NCBI GenBank assembly: GCA_012976225.1
Contig: JAAVVG010000002.1
Span: forward strand, 1,798,001 to 1,862,000
From: Golubevia sp. BC0850
Taxonomy: Eukaryota > Basidiomycota > Exobasidiomycetes > Golubeviales > Golubeviaceae
Length of the DNA: 64,000 nt
Direction of reading: 5' to 3'
Below are positions 21,007 through 32,762 of this stretch, one piece after another (position 1 is the stretch's first letter; each line of letters opens with the position of its first letter). A program made the translations under genes and the position numbers. The notes beneath the pieces are model-generated. The model worked only from the letters and a program-made list of their open reading frames with translations, searched no databases and had not been told where the DNA came from.

Positions 21007-21690
21007 GAAGCTAGAAAGGCGTATGCCATGCCATATTGAGACTCTCTGGCACAATACATACTTGAAAGATATTGACGGGGACCTCGATCTTTGAATGACT
21101 GTTGATGAGTCTAAGCCTTCTCGGTCCTTGCTCTCCAGCTTCCAAGCTCACCACGAGTGGGCCCTCAATCTCGACCTCCTTCAAGGCTGAGAACCTCCCC
21201 AGAGCATGTTCAGTGAGCTTAAGAACTAGCTGAAGTGAATCATTGGCCGTAGCTTCGTCAATCAGTAGATGTAGTTCTCTGAGACCCTGAGGGTATTTCT
21301 GGAATTGAGGAGGACTTGAATTAGTTGATGATAACCGAACTCTTTCCGTTCCCCTGCTACATGATTGATGTGGCAAAGTTCTTTCCAGAAGCTTGATAAG
21401 TTGAGAGAGAGAGACCTTGACGAGCTGATGAAGAGACAGAGATGAGAGTCTTCCGAAGTGATGAATGACCCTCTCCATCTCGCTTCCCAACCCCAAGCTT
21501 AGTAGATCAATCTCCCTGTGAAGAGCTGGATTGGTGATGATTGAAGTTCTCCAGTCTATGCAGATGGCGCTTGAGGTGGAAGGAAGGAGATAGAGTGGAA
21601 ACCCATCTCTAGCGGGAGTGCGAGCGTTGGATCGATTAGATGGTTTTGTCTGTTGATGTTGCGGTCCATGCTGTTTGACAAGTTCAGTTG
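21007..21690 (-). pseudogene. Decayed third member of the F-box/LRR family
   Basis: On the minus strand the sequence parallels the start of the duplicated gene. MDRNINRQNHLIDPTLALPL corresponds to MSTWRASSSIVKDRLVDPKLALPL. In a second frame NPALHREIDL appears again, followed by SLGLGSEMERVIHHFG and leucine-rich segments (LSSLSLHQLVKVSLSQL, LRELHLLIDEA). The reading frame is broken between the two parts (a stop follows QAPSA). It is convergent with the right F-box copy and far more diverged than the duplicated block, so it is an older family member. Confidence 0.6.
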
Positions 21691-22017
21691 AAGAAGTTAA
21701 TTTTAAGAGAACTCTAAAGAAGGAAGAACCAAAGATGTTTTAGGAAAGACTGAGGCGTGTTGAAAAATGTCGTCCAGGGAGTCGATTGAGATCGTTCGCT
21801 CCAGCTTCTTCTTCGACTTCGTAGTTGAAAGAGAAGAACACTCTTTGATTCTTGGATTTGAGGGCTGCAGTCTTGAACGTCACAGGGTCCCGTCGAATAT
21901 TTTGGGATTCTGGCTGACCTAAGCTGGAGTGGATTCGACTTCCGTACACTGACAAAGCTTTCTTCCTTTCTTCCATTCTCCTCTTCTCTTCCTCCCACAC
22001 CTCATCAAAATCTCAAA
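21691..22017. promoter_or_regulatory. Promoter region of the SDR gene
   Basis: About 330 bases lie between the F-box relic and the SDR start. The final 50 bases are pyrimidine-rich and end TCTCAAAATG. No other gene is visible. Confidence 0.4.
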
Positions 22018-23122
22018 ATGTCAACCATTCCTTCAGTTGCAGTGATTCTAGGATCTTCACAAGGAATCGGTCTTCATCTCGCACGGTAAGTCAAATCCCT
22101 TCCAATCTCTCTTGTTCCATTCACTTACCTAAAAGCCACTCTCCTCATTCCCAGATTCTACCTAGCCTCCACTTCATTGAACGTAGTATCTCTCTCAAGA
22201 ACTTCTTCCAAAGCTCGAAACTCCATTCTAGATTCCACCAAAGCTTCACCACTTTCTTCAATTTCACACGATCAGTCTAAGTTGAACCAAACGGATGCCT
22301 CGAAGTTGCATGCTTTAGATGAATCAAGATTAACTACTATAGATGTGGATTGCACAGAAGAAGATTCAATCGCTGCAGCCGCTAGAGAAGTCGAAAAAAG
22401 GTTTGGTAAGGATTCTTTGAGGTTACTTTTCAACGTAGCTGGAGTTCTACATCCTGAGAAGAGTTTGAACCAAGTTGATTATGAGAAGATGATGCAGACT
22501 TTTAAGTGAGTAGACTTCTTCGTAATCTTTCTTCGTAGCGTTGTTCTAATTTCTTGCCCTCTATGTTCTGTCACAGAATCAACACCTTCGCCCCACTTCT
22601 ATCCTTCAAACATTTCGTTCCACTTTTACCAAAGAAGATCGACTACAGTGCAGAAGAAGACTCATGTCCTTCAAGAGGTTTCTTACCAAAGAATTTGAGC
22701 GTCATCGCAAGTATGAGTGCAAGAGTTGGAAGTATCTCTGACAATGGAAGGGGAGGCTGGTACTCTTATCGTGCTTCAAAAGCAGCCCAGAATCAGCTCA
22801 CAAAGACTCTGTCTCATGAACTGAGGTTAAGAAACCATCCTGCTATCTCAGTGGGGCTACATCCCGGTAAGTAGAAGCGAGAGAGAATAAGCAGAATTGA
22901 GATCGCGTTTCTGATCCGTACCTCTCTTTGGTTCCAACAGGTACTGTAAGAAGTGAATTATCTCGTGAATTCACTGGAGGTCCGGAATCTCAAAAGGAGA
23001 AGAAAGCTGGAGAATTCGACCAAGATGAAGCTGCTCTCAACTTAGCTAATGTAATCAAGGACTTGAAGCAAGAGCAGAGCGGAGGACTGTTCGACTGGCA
23101 GGGTAAAGATATCCCTTGGTAG
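22018..23122 (+). CDS. Short-chain dehydrogenase/reductase
   Basis: Four exons (22018-22085, 22155-22505, 22577-22866, 22941-23122) give 296 residues. The N-terminal Rossmann nucleotide-binding motif reads VILGSSQGIGLHLAR (the TGxxxGIG position with S for T). The NNAG-like motif is FNVAGVLHP. The catalytic region has SVIASMSARVGS and the YxxxK motif in YSYRASKAAQNQ, and the post-catalytic HPGTVRSELS marks cofactor binding. These show an intact NAD(P)H-dependent oxidoreductase related to bacterial C-factor-like SDRs. The substrate cannot be read from sequence. A family-atypical Ser/Lys-rich insert lies near residues 35-75. Confidence 0.88.
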
Positions 23123-23401
23123 ATAGACTTTATAGATGGTGGATCTTCTCGTGTCCAAAAGTCAAACGCTGAGGAGTCAAACGTTGTGAGGTCTCTTCCT
23201 AGCTTCTTTTCTCGTTAATTTTTCTCGCCACCCTGCTCTAGTAAAGTCTCTCTGTTCCACCCAATTAGTAGATAGACACACATTGTAATAGATCTTCAAC
23301 ATCAGGTTAAATTTCGTTGCGTAAATATCGACAGCCTACATTTCATGGAGAAGTCATGAAGTCATTACAAGAAAGTCGAGATTCTCTTTGATCCCTCGCC
23401 T

Positions 23402-25586
23402 CTAAGCCTTCTTAGGTTTCTCCCAACCATCCAACCAAAACTTAACAAACTCCAGTATTTCTTCATGGATCTTTCTAATCCTTTCAGGTTCCTTTCCTTC
23501 CTTTCTACTTGTACTATCTAATCCATTTTCATCACAATGGTGCCAACAATCAGGAATCAGTTTGAAAGGTTTCTCTAAAGTGTCTTTCCTATCACCTCCA
23601 AAAGCGTAATCTTCAGAATGTACGCAAGCCGATCTCCAAGGATCAAATTGTCCATCGATGAAAGCTAACCTTTCATATTCCAGATTGAAACCTCCGATAT
23701 CGTTCACTCCAGAAACGTTTGGGTGAGCTGGAACTGAAGAGAATTCACCTGGAGGGAAACCTTTTCGACAGACTTCGGAGGAGAATTCTAAGTCTATTAG
23801 AGAGGAAATGAGTTTAGGGCCGGAGAGATGAGGAGGTTGAGGGATGGGAGGAGCGGTTTGGAAGAATCCCCAGGTTGTGCAAACTTGGTAGAGCCTGAGT
23901 GAGTAAAGATAGGGAGACAAAAGAGAAAATAGATGAGATCGGAAGCCAAGAGGGTCCCGAATTACGATGTTCCTTGACTCACCAAGCCTTGCCATTCGCA
24001 TCAGTCGGCATGGCATCAACGAACCCACTGAAATCAGAAGAACCAAAACATTCATCTGGAGTATTCTCTGCGACGCAAGAATCGATGATCCTTCCTCTTA
24101 GATAATGAGCAAATGAAAAGACTGAAGTTGGAAGTGAAAGCGGGTTTGAACTTGGTACGATCGTACTTTCGTCGGTCATCGCTCTGCAGAAGTTGTCCCA
24201 AGCTGGAGATGAAATCGCTGGATTCCAGTTGAGACTTGAGAGGAGAGAGGAAAAGAAGAAATCAGGAGGGAGCAGAGGATGAGTTTCTGGGATCAAGAGA
24301 AATAGAGAGTCGAACAATTAGATGTAGAGGGTAGATATTCAAAGATCTATAGACAGTTGAACTCACCTCTGAAAAGCGCCCAAAGGATAAGTCAAAAGAT
24401 TTCCCAAATCTCCCAATTCACTCAAACCTTTCAAATTGAAAACCTTCAACAATTCCTCAACTTCTTCTTCCTTTCTTTCAGTTTGATGAATCCCCTTCTC
24501 CGGTTCCGGAGCTATAATTTCATCTATAGCTTTAATAGCACTTTGAATGTTTTGAACACATTGAGTCTCACCACCTCTTGCAATAGGAAAGAAATAAGCA
24601 AAGTATTCTTCGATAGCTTCTGTGACTGCTGAAGAAGCAATCGCACCATAAAATAGATCTGGATATAACACCCTTTGCAAAGCTGATTTTGCACCTGGAT
24701 ATGAACCTCCGTAGTAAATGTAAGGAACGTTTGGGGAAGTTAAATCTTCAGAGAGACCAGGGAACGTGACTTTACTGACGAAATCGGCTGAATCTTGAAG
24801 GGCCTGTTTGTTGGTTAAGAATCGAAGTTGATCGGTTCCCCAGGCTTCTCCTGGTCCCAGATCTTTTCTGTTTGGGAATGATTGTCCGTAATAACGATGC
24901 TGATGCAGGGGATGTAAGTTGAACATCAGCCTCTACTCCTTTCATCCCAGCCCCCTCTCCCACTCCCATTCTCATCATCACTTCTTCTCTCCAGGACTCA
25001 CCTCCAAAACGATTCCAATTCCACCGGTAGCTTCGGCCATTATATCCAAAATCCCAGTATCCAAATAAGGTAACCTTCCCTCAGCATCTGTTTCCCCACT
25101 ATCTAGTACGAAGATAGGAACCACTTGACCTTTCTTCCTATCTTCCGGTTTCTTGTAGTAACGAGTAGAGAACCAGAACCTCTGTTCAAAAGTTGCATTA
25201 TTGGTATGATCAAAATGATCTAAAGGTTGAGTGAAAGTTGAAGCAGTAACGTTTGGAGGTAGAGAAGTGAAGGTGGGGGTTGCAGTTGCTTCTGACTCTT
25301 GATCGGATAGAGTAGATAGATAATAAGAATCTAATGAAGGTTGTTTGCTTGATGAGTCTAGATCTAAGAAGTAAGGTGTTAAATATGGATTGTCTTTGAT
25401 TGAAGCTGAAGATGAAGATTCAACTAAAGATTCAACTTCTTTTGCTTTCCTTTCAAGATGAGAATGCAGTCCTGGTGTGAATTTTGACATTTTATGGACC
25501 AAATCGGCTGAAGATCCATCGTATCGAATGCATGACACTAATGTTGAGCTTGTCAATAGTAAAGTTGAAGCTGAAAGAACTTTCAT
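23402..25586 (-). CDS. Secreted serine carboxypeptidase, S28 family
   Basis: Four exons (25002-25586, 24367-24899, 23983-24234, 23402-23894) encode 620 residues. There is a signal peptide (MKVLSASTLLLTSSTLVSC). The substrate-side motif LDHFDHTNNATFEQRFW and the junction LEHRYYGQSFP are hallmarks of the lysosomal Pro-X carboxypeptidase/DPP2 group. The nucleophile Ser lies in YYGGSYPG (about residue 261). The Asp is in FIDGQFDPW, and the His is in DCWHHCDEN. All three members of the triad are present and the protein is intact. Expected role: extracellular or vacuolar cleavage of peptides after proline. It is transcribed divergently from the small mitochondrial gene at 25,948. Confidence 0.92.
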
Positions 25587-25947
25587 CTTGAAGCTCGATG
25601 GTAGAGATTCAGAAGAAGGTCACTTGATTCCCAATCGCGTTCGCTGATAAGGTTTCCATTTCAAAGGAGACGTCGCATCGCATCGTCCTCACTCTTCCGG
25701 CTTCCCTAATTAAGGTTTTATTTTTGAAACTGAATCCGAATCGGGAAATACCATTCATCAACGCGTTCTGTGTTGGGAACCGTTGTTAAGCACTTAAGCT
25801 GACCAAGCTGGACTTGCATCGAGTGTGCGTCAGAGTGGAGAGAATTGCTTTATAATCCAGCTTCTCAACTTTCTTTCCTTCTTCTTCTTCTTCTTCTCAA
25901 CCACAACAAACCAAACTACTTTTTTCAATTCTAAATTCTCGCAACCA
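25587..25947. promoter_or_regulatory. Divergent promoter, S28 peptidase / small membrane protein
   Basis: These 361 bases separate two divergent starts. The part next to 25,948 carries a CTTCTTCTTCTTCTTCTTC microsatellite-like pyrimidine tract. I see no gene and no named regulatory site. Confidence 0.45.
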
Positions 25948-26402
25948 ATGATCTCCTCAATCATTCGTCAATCAACTCTACGTTCAACTCGTTCTCTTCA
26001 GAGTTCAGCAGTTCGTTCAACTCGTAATTATGCTACCGTTCCTCCTTCAGGTCCAACTCCAGGTGCTGTAAGTAATCATATCACTCCTTTAATCTACCTT
26101 AAATCTCGATTCTCTACCTCTTGTCTCCCCTCATTGAATCTTTCTGACTTTCCACGAACTCCCATCGCATATCTATTCTCTTCTCCCAGCACCCACCCTC
26201 TCACCAAGGAGGATCTAGAGTCACAGGAACTAGAAACATGTTAATCGGATCAGTCATAGTTTTAGCAGGCTCTACAGCTATTTTCTTATCATATGGAGGT
26301 CATGACAAGAAGAAAGAGGCATTGGGCGTATCAAGTGTCACTGCGGAAGGGGCTAGTAAGCTTGAAAGTGGTTCCGTTGCTCGTGCTAAGGGCAACATGT
26401 AA
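25948..26402 (+). CDS. Small single-pass, probably mitochondrial membrane protein
   Basis: Two exons (25948-26067, 26190-26402) encode 110 residues. The N-terminus is rich in Arg, Ser and Thr without acidic residues (MISSIIRQSTLRSTRSLQSS, then RSTRNYATVPPSG), a good mitochondrial presequence ending near RNYA. A single hydrophobic segment follows (MLIGSVIVLAGSTAIFLSYG), then a short hydrophilic tail (ESGSVARAKGNM). The size and layout resemble accessory subunits of inner-membrane complexes, but I cannot assign a family. The splice joins GPTPGA to HPPSHQGG in phase 0. Confidence 0.7.
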
Positions 26403-27291
26403 ATTCTGGATCAAGATGGGGAGAGTTTTAAAATTCAAAGCCAGAATCTGGGAGAAGGTGGGGACGTCAAGGTTTCATAGATAGTCTCAATTTTTCTCTG
26501 TTCTCCTCTTCCTTCTACGTTCTTATCTCGCAAGGTTTACTAATAAATGAAAAAGCCTACAATCCAAATCAAAGTTTCATCACCATACGTCTCATCAAAT
26601 GAAGTTCCCCCGAACTCTTCTCATCCTTCTGTAAATCCTCCACTTTATACAAGCAGTCTCGCGTCCCAACAAAGCAAAGCAATTCATTCTCACTCTTCAT
26701 TTCTTTCTAGCATTCGATGTTATGAAGATATCTCAAAAGAGTCTATGAGCAGGGTTGAGAAAACTTCTCTTTTCTGCCAAACAAACGCAGCATGCAGTCA
26801 GAAACAAAAAGAACAACTGGAATTAAATATGTGCATGGGTAAGATTTCAATCTTTAATTAGTTCTGTTGTTACATGATTGAGAGAAAGAAGAGAGCGAGA
26901 GGTGCTTTTTGCTTGTATTTATGAAGTTTTTGAAAGAAAAGAAGACTTTGTGAGACGAGACTGGTTTGATTTGTATTCTTGGAAAAGTAAGTTTTTTCAG
27001 CTGATGGGACAAGCGAAGAAAGGGAAAGCGAAATGAATCACAGAAAGAGATGAAAGGGAGAGAGAAGAAAAGAGGGGGGGGGGGGAGTTGATTGATGATG
27101 CTCATGAAGGTTGAATGTTGATTGAGATTTTGAGTTTGATGAAAGCGAAGGGATTGAATTCGAGGAAACGAAGATCTTGTTGAGTTAAGAGTCAAGAGAC
27201 CTGTCGTTCTTCGTGTCATTTGAGTTGATGGGATTGAAAGGATAGGTAGAGAAGTGGTCGGATCGGGGAAGGTTGAGTCCTAAAGCCTCTT
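26403..27291. other. Intergenic between convergent genes
   Basis: About 890 bases with no recognised gene lie between the convergent mitochondrial-protein gene and ADA2. A run of 14 or so G near 27,075 and purine-rich flanks (GAGAGAAGAAAAGAGGGG) are the only structure I note. The frames present are low-complexity. Confidence 0.45.
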
Positions 27292-30200
27292 TTAAGGAGC
27301 AGCTGTAACTTGTGGAGGAGAACCCGCTTGATGTTGTTTTTCTCCAATAGATCCATTCCCATTAAGGTTGAAGTTCGGATTTGAAGCCAAATTCTCTTGA
27401 CTATCATTTGGAAGATGAGATTGAGAAAGTTGATGTTGAGGTTGAAATCCTTGTCTTTGCACTTGTTTATTAGAATTAACAGGAGATTTAATTGGACTAG
27501 CATTCAAAGGAGCTTGAGTTAAAGGACTAGAAGTAGTTCTCTCTCTCTGAACCTTCGAAACTCCATTTTCTAAATCTTCCTTTCCTTTATTCTTAGCTTC
27601 CGCACTTATCTCCTGTTGAGCTTTGAATTTGAGATCTAAAGCTTTCGCAGTAGTAGCAGTCATTGGACTAACAGCTCCAGCAGCATTTTTCAGCAAAGCT
27701 TGAAGAGCCCCAGTTTTACCTAAAGAGTTTTCATCTTCGTGACCTGGAGGAACACCAATTCCATCTTTAGGATCCCAACCTTTAGAAGCTGCTAATAAAT
27801 AACCTTCTTCAGACAGTAAATCATAGACCTTTCCAACTTTATTAACATCCATTTTGAACAAGGTTCTAGCATCTCTTCTGGTTAAAACTCCATCTCTTCT
27901 TAGATATTCGACTATAATCTCTTTCTTCATGACCAAGAAAGAATTCGGTAGAATTCTCTGTTCAGAGCAACAAACTTGTTCTTTCGGAGTTAGATGTCTT
28001 AAAGAATCGTGATGAGAGATATCCAAAGGTCTAGGAGGTTTTCTTGGAGTCTTGGGTCCTTCTGCATTACTTGCTCTACGTTTGTGAGCTGTACTTGGTT
28101 GCTGAGCAGCTTGACTAGAAGTTGGATCCTCAGCTTGAGGAGTTCCACTCGTTTCTCTTCCTCTAGCTTTTGCTGTTCCTGCTCCTGCTCTAGGACCACT
28201 ACCTGAAGCTTGAGAAGCTCCAGGATAACCTCCGAGTCCATATCCAGCAGCTGCGAATCCTCCTTCTGCAAGAGCTGCTGCTCTCTTTGCTCTGTCTACC
28301 CTCTCCGCTTCGTATTGAGCCACTTCAGAGAGAGAAGTCAAACCAACTTTTCGGCAGGCTTGAAGTTGAGAAGCAGCTCGTCGCAGAGCTTCCTCGTGAA
28401 CTAGACCATTGAAGAAATCCTCGAAGTTCATTGCATTCTGCATTTGAGCGAAGTGCTTGACTCTCGAAAGTAGGTCTCGTTCATCTTTTGGTCTTCGTTT
28501 CTCCTGGGCTTGATTCTGTTGGGTGAGGGAGGAAAGGATTGAATGTATGCGTCAGTTTCATCTCGCAACTTCACTTTCGAACACCCTTCTCCTTCTTCTT
28601 TCGAAGGACTCACCCTCTTCATCTCGGTCAATCGTCGTTCCAGAACGAAGTCTTTCCTCCTGGCTCTCCTATCTAGCCTTTCGTTGTACATGTCTAGTAT
28701 CTCCAACTTGAGCTTCAAATCAGCTAGATCTTCATCCCAATCCGGAGCCTTGTCGTCTGGATCTGCCAGAGGAGCAGCTGGGTTAGGATGTTGAGATGTC
28801 GGTGGCTCGGCAGAAGCAGAGGTTGGAGCAGCAGCAGTGGCTGAGGAAGATGGATCTTCAGTAGAAGAAGTAGCAGCCGCCACTACCGAGCCTTCCGAAG
28901 CAGCTCCAGGAGGAGGAGCAGCAGATCTTGATGAAGCTGCGAGAGCTGGATGAGTAGCTTCGTTTCCATCAGTAGGCTTCTTTCCTCCATCTTTCATCTC
29001 CACGTCTCCTCCAGTTTCTTCTTCCACTTCTTTCTGTTTCCCCTTTTTCTTATCCTCTAACAAAATTTCATCTCCAGGGATTTCCTCCCCTCCCCATTGA
29101 TAAATTTTTCCAAACTCCATATCCTTAACCAAAGTTTCAGCTTCCTGTTCGTATTCGTACTCGAATTCCAATCTTCCAGGCATATAACCAGCTAACTCGG
29201 AATGAGAAGTAGGAGCAGAGACCAAAGGTTTAGGAGTACTAACAGCAGGAACTGAAGTTCCATTAGCTGTAGCAGCAGCAGCTGCAGCAGTTGCAGCTTT
29301 AGCTTTAGCTACATTTGAAGCATTCTCATCTCTAATGGTATCTATCCTCCTTCGTTTCCGTTTCTGAAATTCATCCGCATCTATTGAAGGATTGAAATTT
29401 AAATTAGGACCAACGACTGGAAGTTGACCGCCACTTGCTGGAGGTTTGGAACCTGGTTTATTAACATTTGGAGGTAAAGGAACTCTTGATTTCCCAGTTA
29501 AAGGATCGATTGGAACATCTGCTCTTACATATAAACTTTTACTACTCATTGAACCTGGAATTGTAGTGGAAGTGAAATTGAGTTTCTGTTCTTCTAACAA
29601 TCGAAGTTCTTCTTTCTTCGCTCGATTTTCTCCTGATAAAGTTCCATCCTTTCCTTCTACAAAGACTGATTGATAGTGTTCTTCTACTTCTTCTTTTGTT
29701 CGGTTTCCGATATGATCAGCTATGTCTGACCAATTTCCTAATCCATAGATTTGACAACCATCTAGAAGGAGGAGCTCTTCGTCTGCACCCCACTCGTCGC
29801 AGAAGATCGGATATGACGCTTGTTGCTGTGGTGAAGTAGTGAAAGTGGGTGTATTAGTTGCGAAGTTTGAGGCCAACTTTCTTGGAGAGCTTTTCTCTCT
29901 ATGAGGTCTTTGCGCCACCTCTTGTCCCTTCCCTCCTCCTCACACGACTTCCTGACCTAATCGTCCCTTCCTCCTTTCCATACAACCTCCTGTCAATTTC
30001 CTGTCCTTTGTCTGATCATATGGATCATGATGGCCTTACTCCCGAGCATTCCACTTCCCATACCAGCTAAGTTGAGCCATCTTCTCTTATCACTCACCAC
30101 AACTCTGTAGGCATGACTAGCCTTATGCTTTCCCAACTCAGCTCCATTACAGAAGCAACTCCCACAAAGATCAAAATCTTCACAACCTTCTGCGCACCGT

Positions 30201-30562
30201 ATTCGAACAGTGAGAGTGATATCAGCAGCGCAGACATCGCAATGATACCTCGTTCCAGGCTCGGCGACTGTTGTTGAGGAAAGATCCAGTTGAGCCCATT
30301 GAAGAAGAATTGAGTAAGGAAAGGGAATTAGATCACGTTGGAATTGGAGAGAAGTAGAAGTGAAGATGTCAGAACGCGTTTGATAGAATAAGATAACGCG
30401 CGCGGTAGAGGGAAGAGGTAGATCGCGATGGAGTGGAAAGAGGGGGAGGAAGGTGGAAGAGGGGCGTTGTTGTGAGGATTCGACTGAGCCAATCTCACAA
30501 CACTCACCTTTTGATTCTTCTGCCTGAGCTACGGGTTTACTTTTACGATGACTGACCGTCAT
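27292..30562 (-). CDS. ADA2: Transcriptional adaptor Ada2 (SAGA/ADA complex)
   Basis: Four exons (30508-30562, 30098-30267, 28614-29825, 27292-28515) give 886 residues. The ZZ zinc finger (about 22-65) has YHCDVCAADIT, CAEGCEDFDLCGSC and HKASHAYRVV. The SANT domain follows directly (SYPIFCDEWGADEELLLLDG, then LGNWSDIADHIGNRTKEEVE). The central conserved helix region includes LEILDMYNERLDRRARRKDF and, after an intron, NFEDFFNGLVHEEALRR. The SWIRM domain lies near 643-728 (LRHLTPKEQVCCSEQRILP to LLSEEGYLLAASKGW). Ada2 links Gcn5 acetyltransferase to activators in the nucleus. Two features differ from yeast Ada2: Ala/Glu-rich inserts in the middle, and a Gln/Ser/Asn-rich tail of about 158 residues after SWIRM, where the family normally ends. 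Confidence 0.95.
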
Positions 30563-30743
30563 TGAAGTAAATCAATCGATCTCCTGGCATTCAAAGTCTG
30601 ACTTGAGGCTGCTTTTGAGGAATAGACGCTGGTGGGTGTGGTCTGGTGATCTTGGTCCGAGACCGAGTTGAACACCACCTTCGCCACGTGAAACTTCCTA
30701 GTTCTCCTTCCCTTTGACCATCCATCACATCCAAATCATCAAA

Positions 30744-32425
30744 ATGGCATCTTATTTGGCATCCATTTACGGCACAGAACAAGATAGAGTTAATTGCTCT
30801 TTCTACTACAAGGTAAGCAACAGCTCTAGGCAGTCTCAGTGTCGTCTGACTCTCCTTCCTCATCTCACTTCTTTTAACCTTCTCACTCTTCCATCCACCA
30901 TTGCCTCTCTCAGATCGGAGCTTGTCGTCATGGAGATCGATGCTCAAGAAAACACACCAAACCTTCTTTCAGTCAAACGATTTTAATAGCCAATGTTTAT
31001 AACAATCCAAGACATTCAGATCCAGATTGTTCTCTAACTGACTCTCAACTTCAACATCAGTTCGACGATTTCTTCGAGGACTTCTTCTGTGAATTGGCAA
31101 ACTATGGTCATCTAGCTGAGATGCACGTTTGTGATAATGTGGGAGAACATTTGATCGGGAACGTCTATGCTAGATATGAATATGAGGAGGAAGCTCAAAA
31201 TGCGGTGGACAGTTTGAATAATAGGTGGTATGCTGGTGAGTATCTGTGGAATCAGATAGTTCCGAAAGTACGCATGGCTGAGAAATGGAGGTGACTAGGA
31301 CAAGAGAGAACAAATTGGGTTGAGGAAGGCAGGTTCGGACTAGACGCCATCAAGTCTTCCTTAGTATACTCGGTACTCGAGAGCAATTGAACTTGAATAT
31401 ATCCATACTCGAAATATCCTTGGAAGGGCCATGCTCAAAGTCGACAGGAACTCGATCAGAGAAGTTGGATGAGAGGATCAGTCTCAACTTTGACATGGGG
31501 ACAGGTGTAGAGGTTAGATCGAGTCTGGGAAGGAAAAAAGGAGAGAAGATCCGAGAATGAAGATGCTGATTGGGCGAAGAAGGAAAATTGAAAGCTAGAG
31601 GAGAGGATCAAGACGAAGGTGAGGACAGATCTCCTTTCCATTCTTCTTTTCTTCTTTATTCCTCTCTGCCTTTCTTCTGTCAATTTTGGTGGTGAATGAA
31701 GTAAATAGCAATCACTATCATGCATTGCGTGGATGGAGCACCAGGAGTAATACTCAGTACTCAGTATCCTTACCTCGAATTGTAATACCCTGCTCAGTTC
31801 CTTGCCAAATTGCTCTCTCACTGGGAGAAAGCTCTCTACAAAAAAAACCTAAACTGGAGGCGTCTTCAGGCTTTCAAGTTGACAGGCTTGGTTCTTGGCC
31901 AAAACGACGATTCACCCTTTTGAGTCCTCGTCGAAAACTGACAACGCCATCTTTCCTTGCTCTCACTCTTCACCAGGCCGACCTCTATTCGCCGAACTTT
32001 CACCAGTTACAGATTTCCGTGAAGCATGTTGTAGACAACACGAAACCTTAGATTGTACTCGAGGAGGATTCTGCAATTTCATGCATCTAAGATATGCGAC
32101 TCCTGCTCTAGTAAGAGAACTTCAACATGAACTTTCAGTGGAACTTTCGGATAGAGAAAGAGAAAAGAGGAGAAGAGAGAAAGAATTAGCAGCTTCGAAG
32201 AATAGTGGGAAAGGGAAGAAAAGTTGGAGAGATAGAGAGGTTTCGAATGGAGAGGTTAAAGAGGAGGAAGGAGAGGAAACGAATGTTGGAGGTGGAGGAG
32301 GTTGGAGGAAAGGTGAAAGTGGTGGTGATTGGAGAAGCAGTAGGAAGGAGAAAGAGAAAAGTGAGAGGAGGAGAAGTGCGAGTCCTGAGGTCAAGGAAGA
32401 GGGCAGTCCGTTGAAGGAAGATTAG
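30744..32425 (+). CDS. U2AF1: U2 snRNP auxiliary factor small subunit (U2AF35)
   Basis: Three exons (30744-30812, 30914-31235, 31977-32425) encode 279 residues. The first CCCH zinc finger is split by intron 1 (NCSFYYK then [14 protein letters not shown]). The central RRM/UHM domain follows ([50 protein letters not shown]). The second CCCH finger is in exon 3 ([21 protein letters not shown]). The tail is basic/acidic (RS-like, Gly-rich) to SPLKED. The protein recognises the AG at 3' splice sites. The 741-nt second intron is by far the longest confident intron in the window. Confidence 0.96.
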
Positions 32426-32762
32426 TGATGGTGATTCAGAACTTGGAATTCGATTCTCCTCGTTTGAATCTTGCTTAGACTCTGTGATGTGTGGTCTGTT
32501 CAGGTTCTGGATTCGTGAGTACACGTAGACTCTCGAGGATGAGTCTCTGGAGTCTCTCGCCTTCTCTCAAGTTCTAGGGTCTTCAACAATCAACTTCGAA
32601 ACGATCACCTTCCGTCTCGCATTAAAGTATAACACAACCTCGAGTCTCATTTAGACGTCAATTTCCAAGAAAAAGAGGGTGTCAAGACAAACAAGAAAAC
32701 AGGGAACAAGAGGAGAAATTTCGAAAAATAGGCAAGTCATCACAGAGCGACTGTCTCGCCCT
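32426..32762. other. Intergenic between convergent U2AF35 and HsbA-like genes
   Basis: About 340 bases hold the two 3' untranslated regions. Nothing else is visible. Confidence 0.45.
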
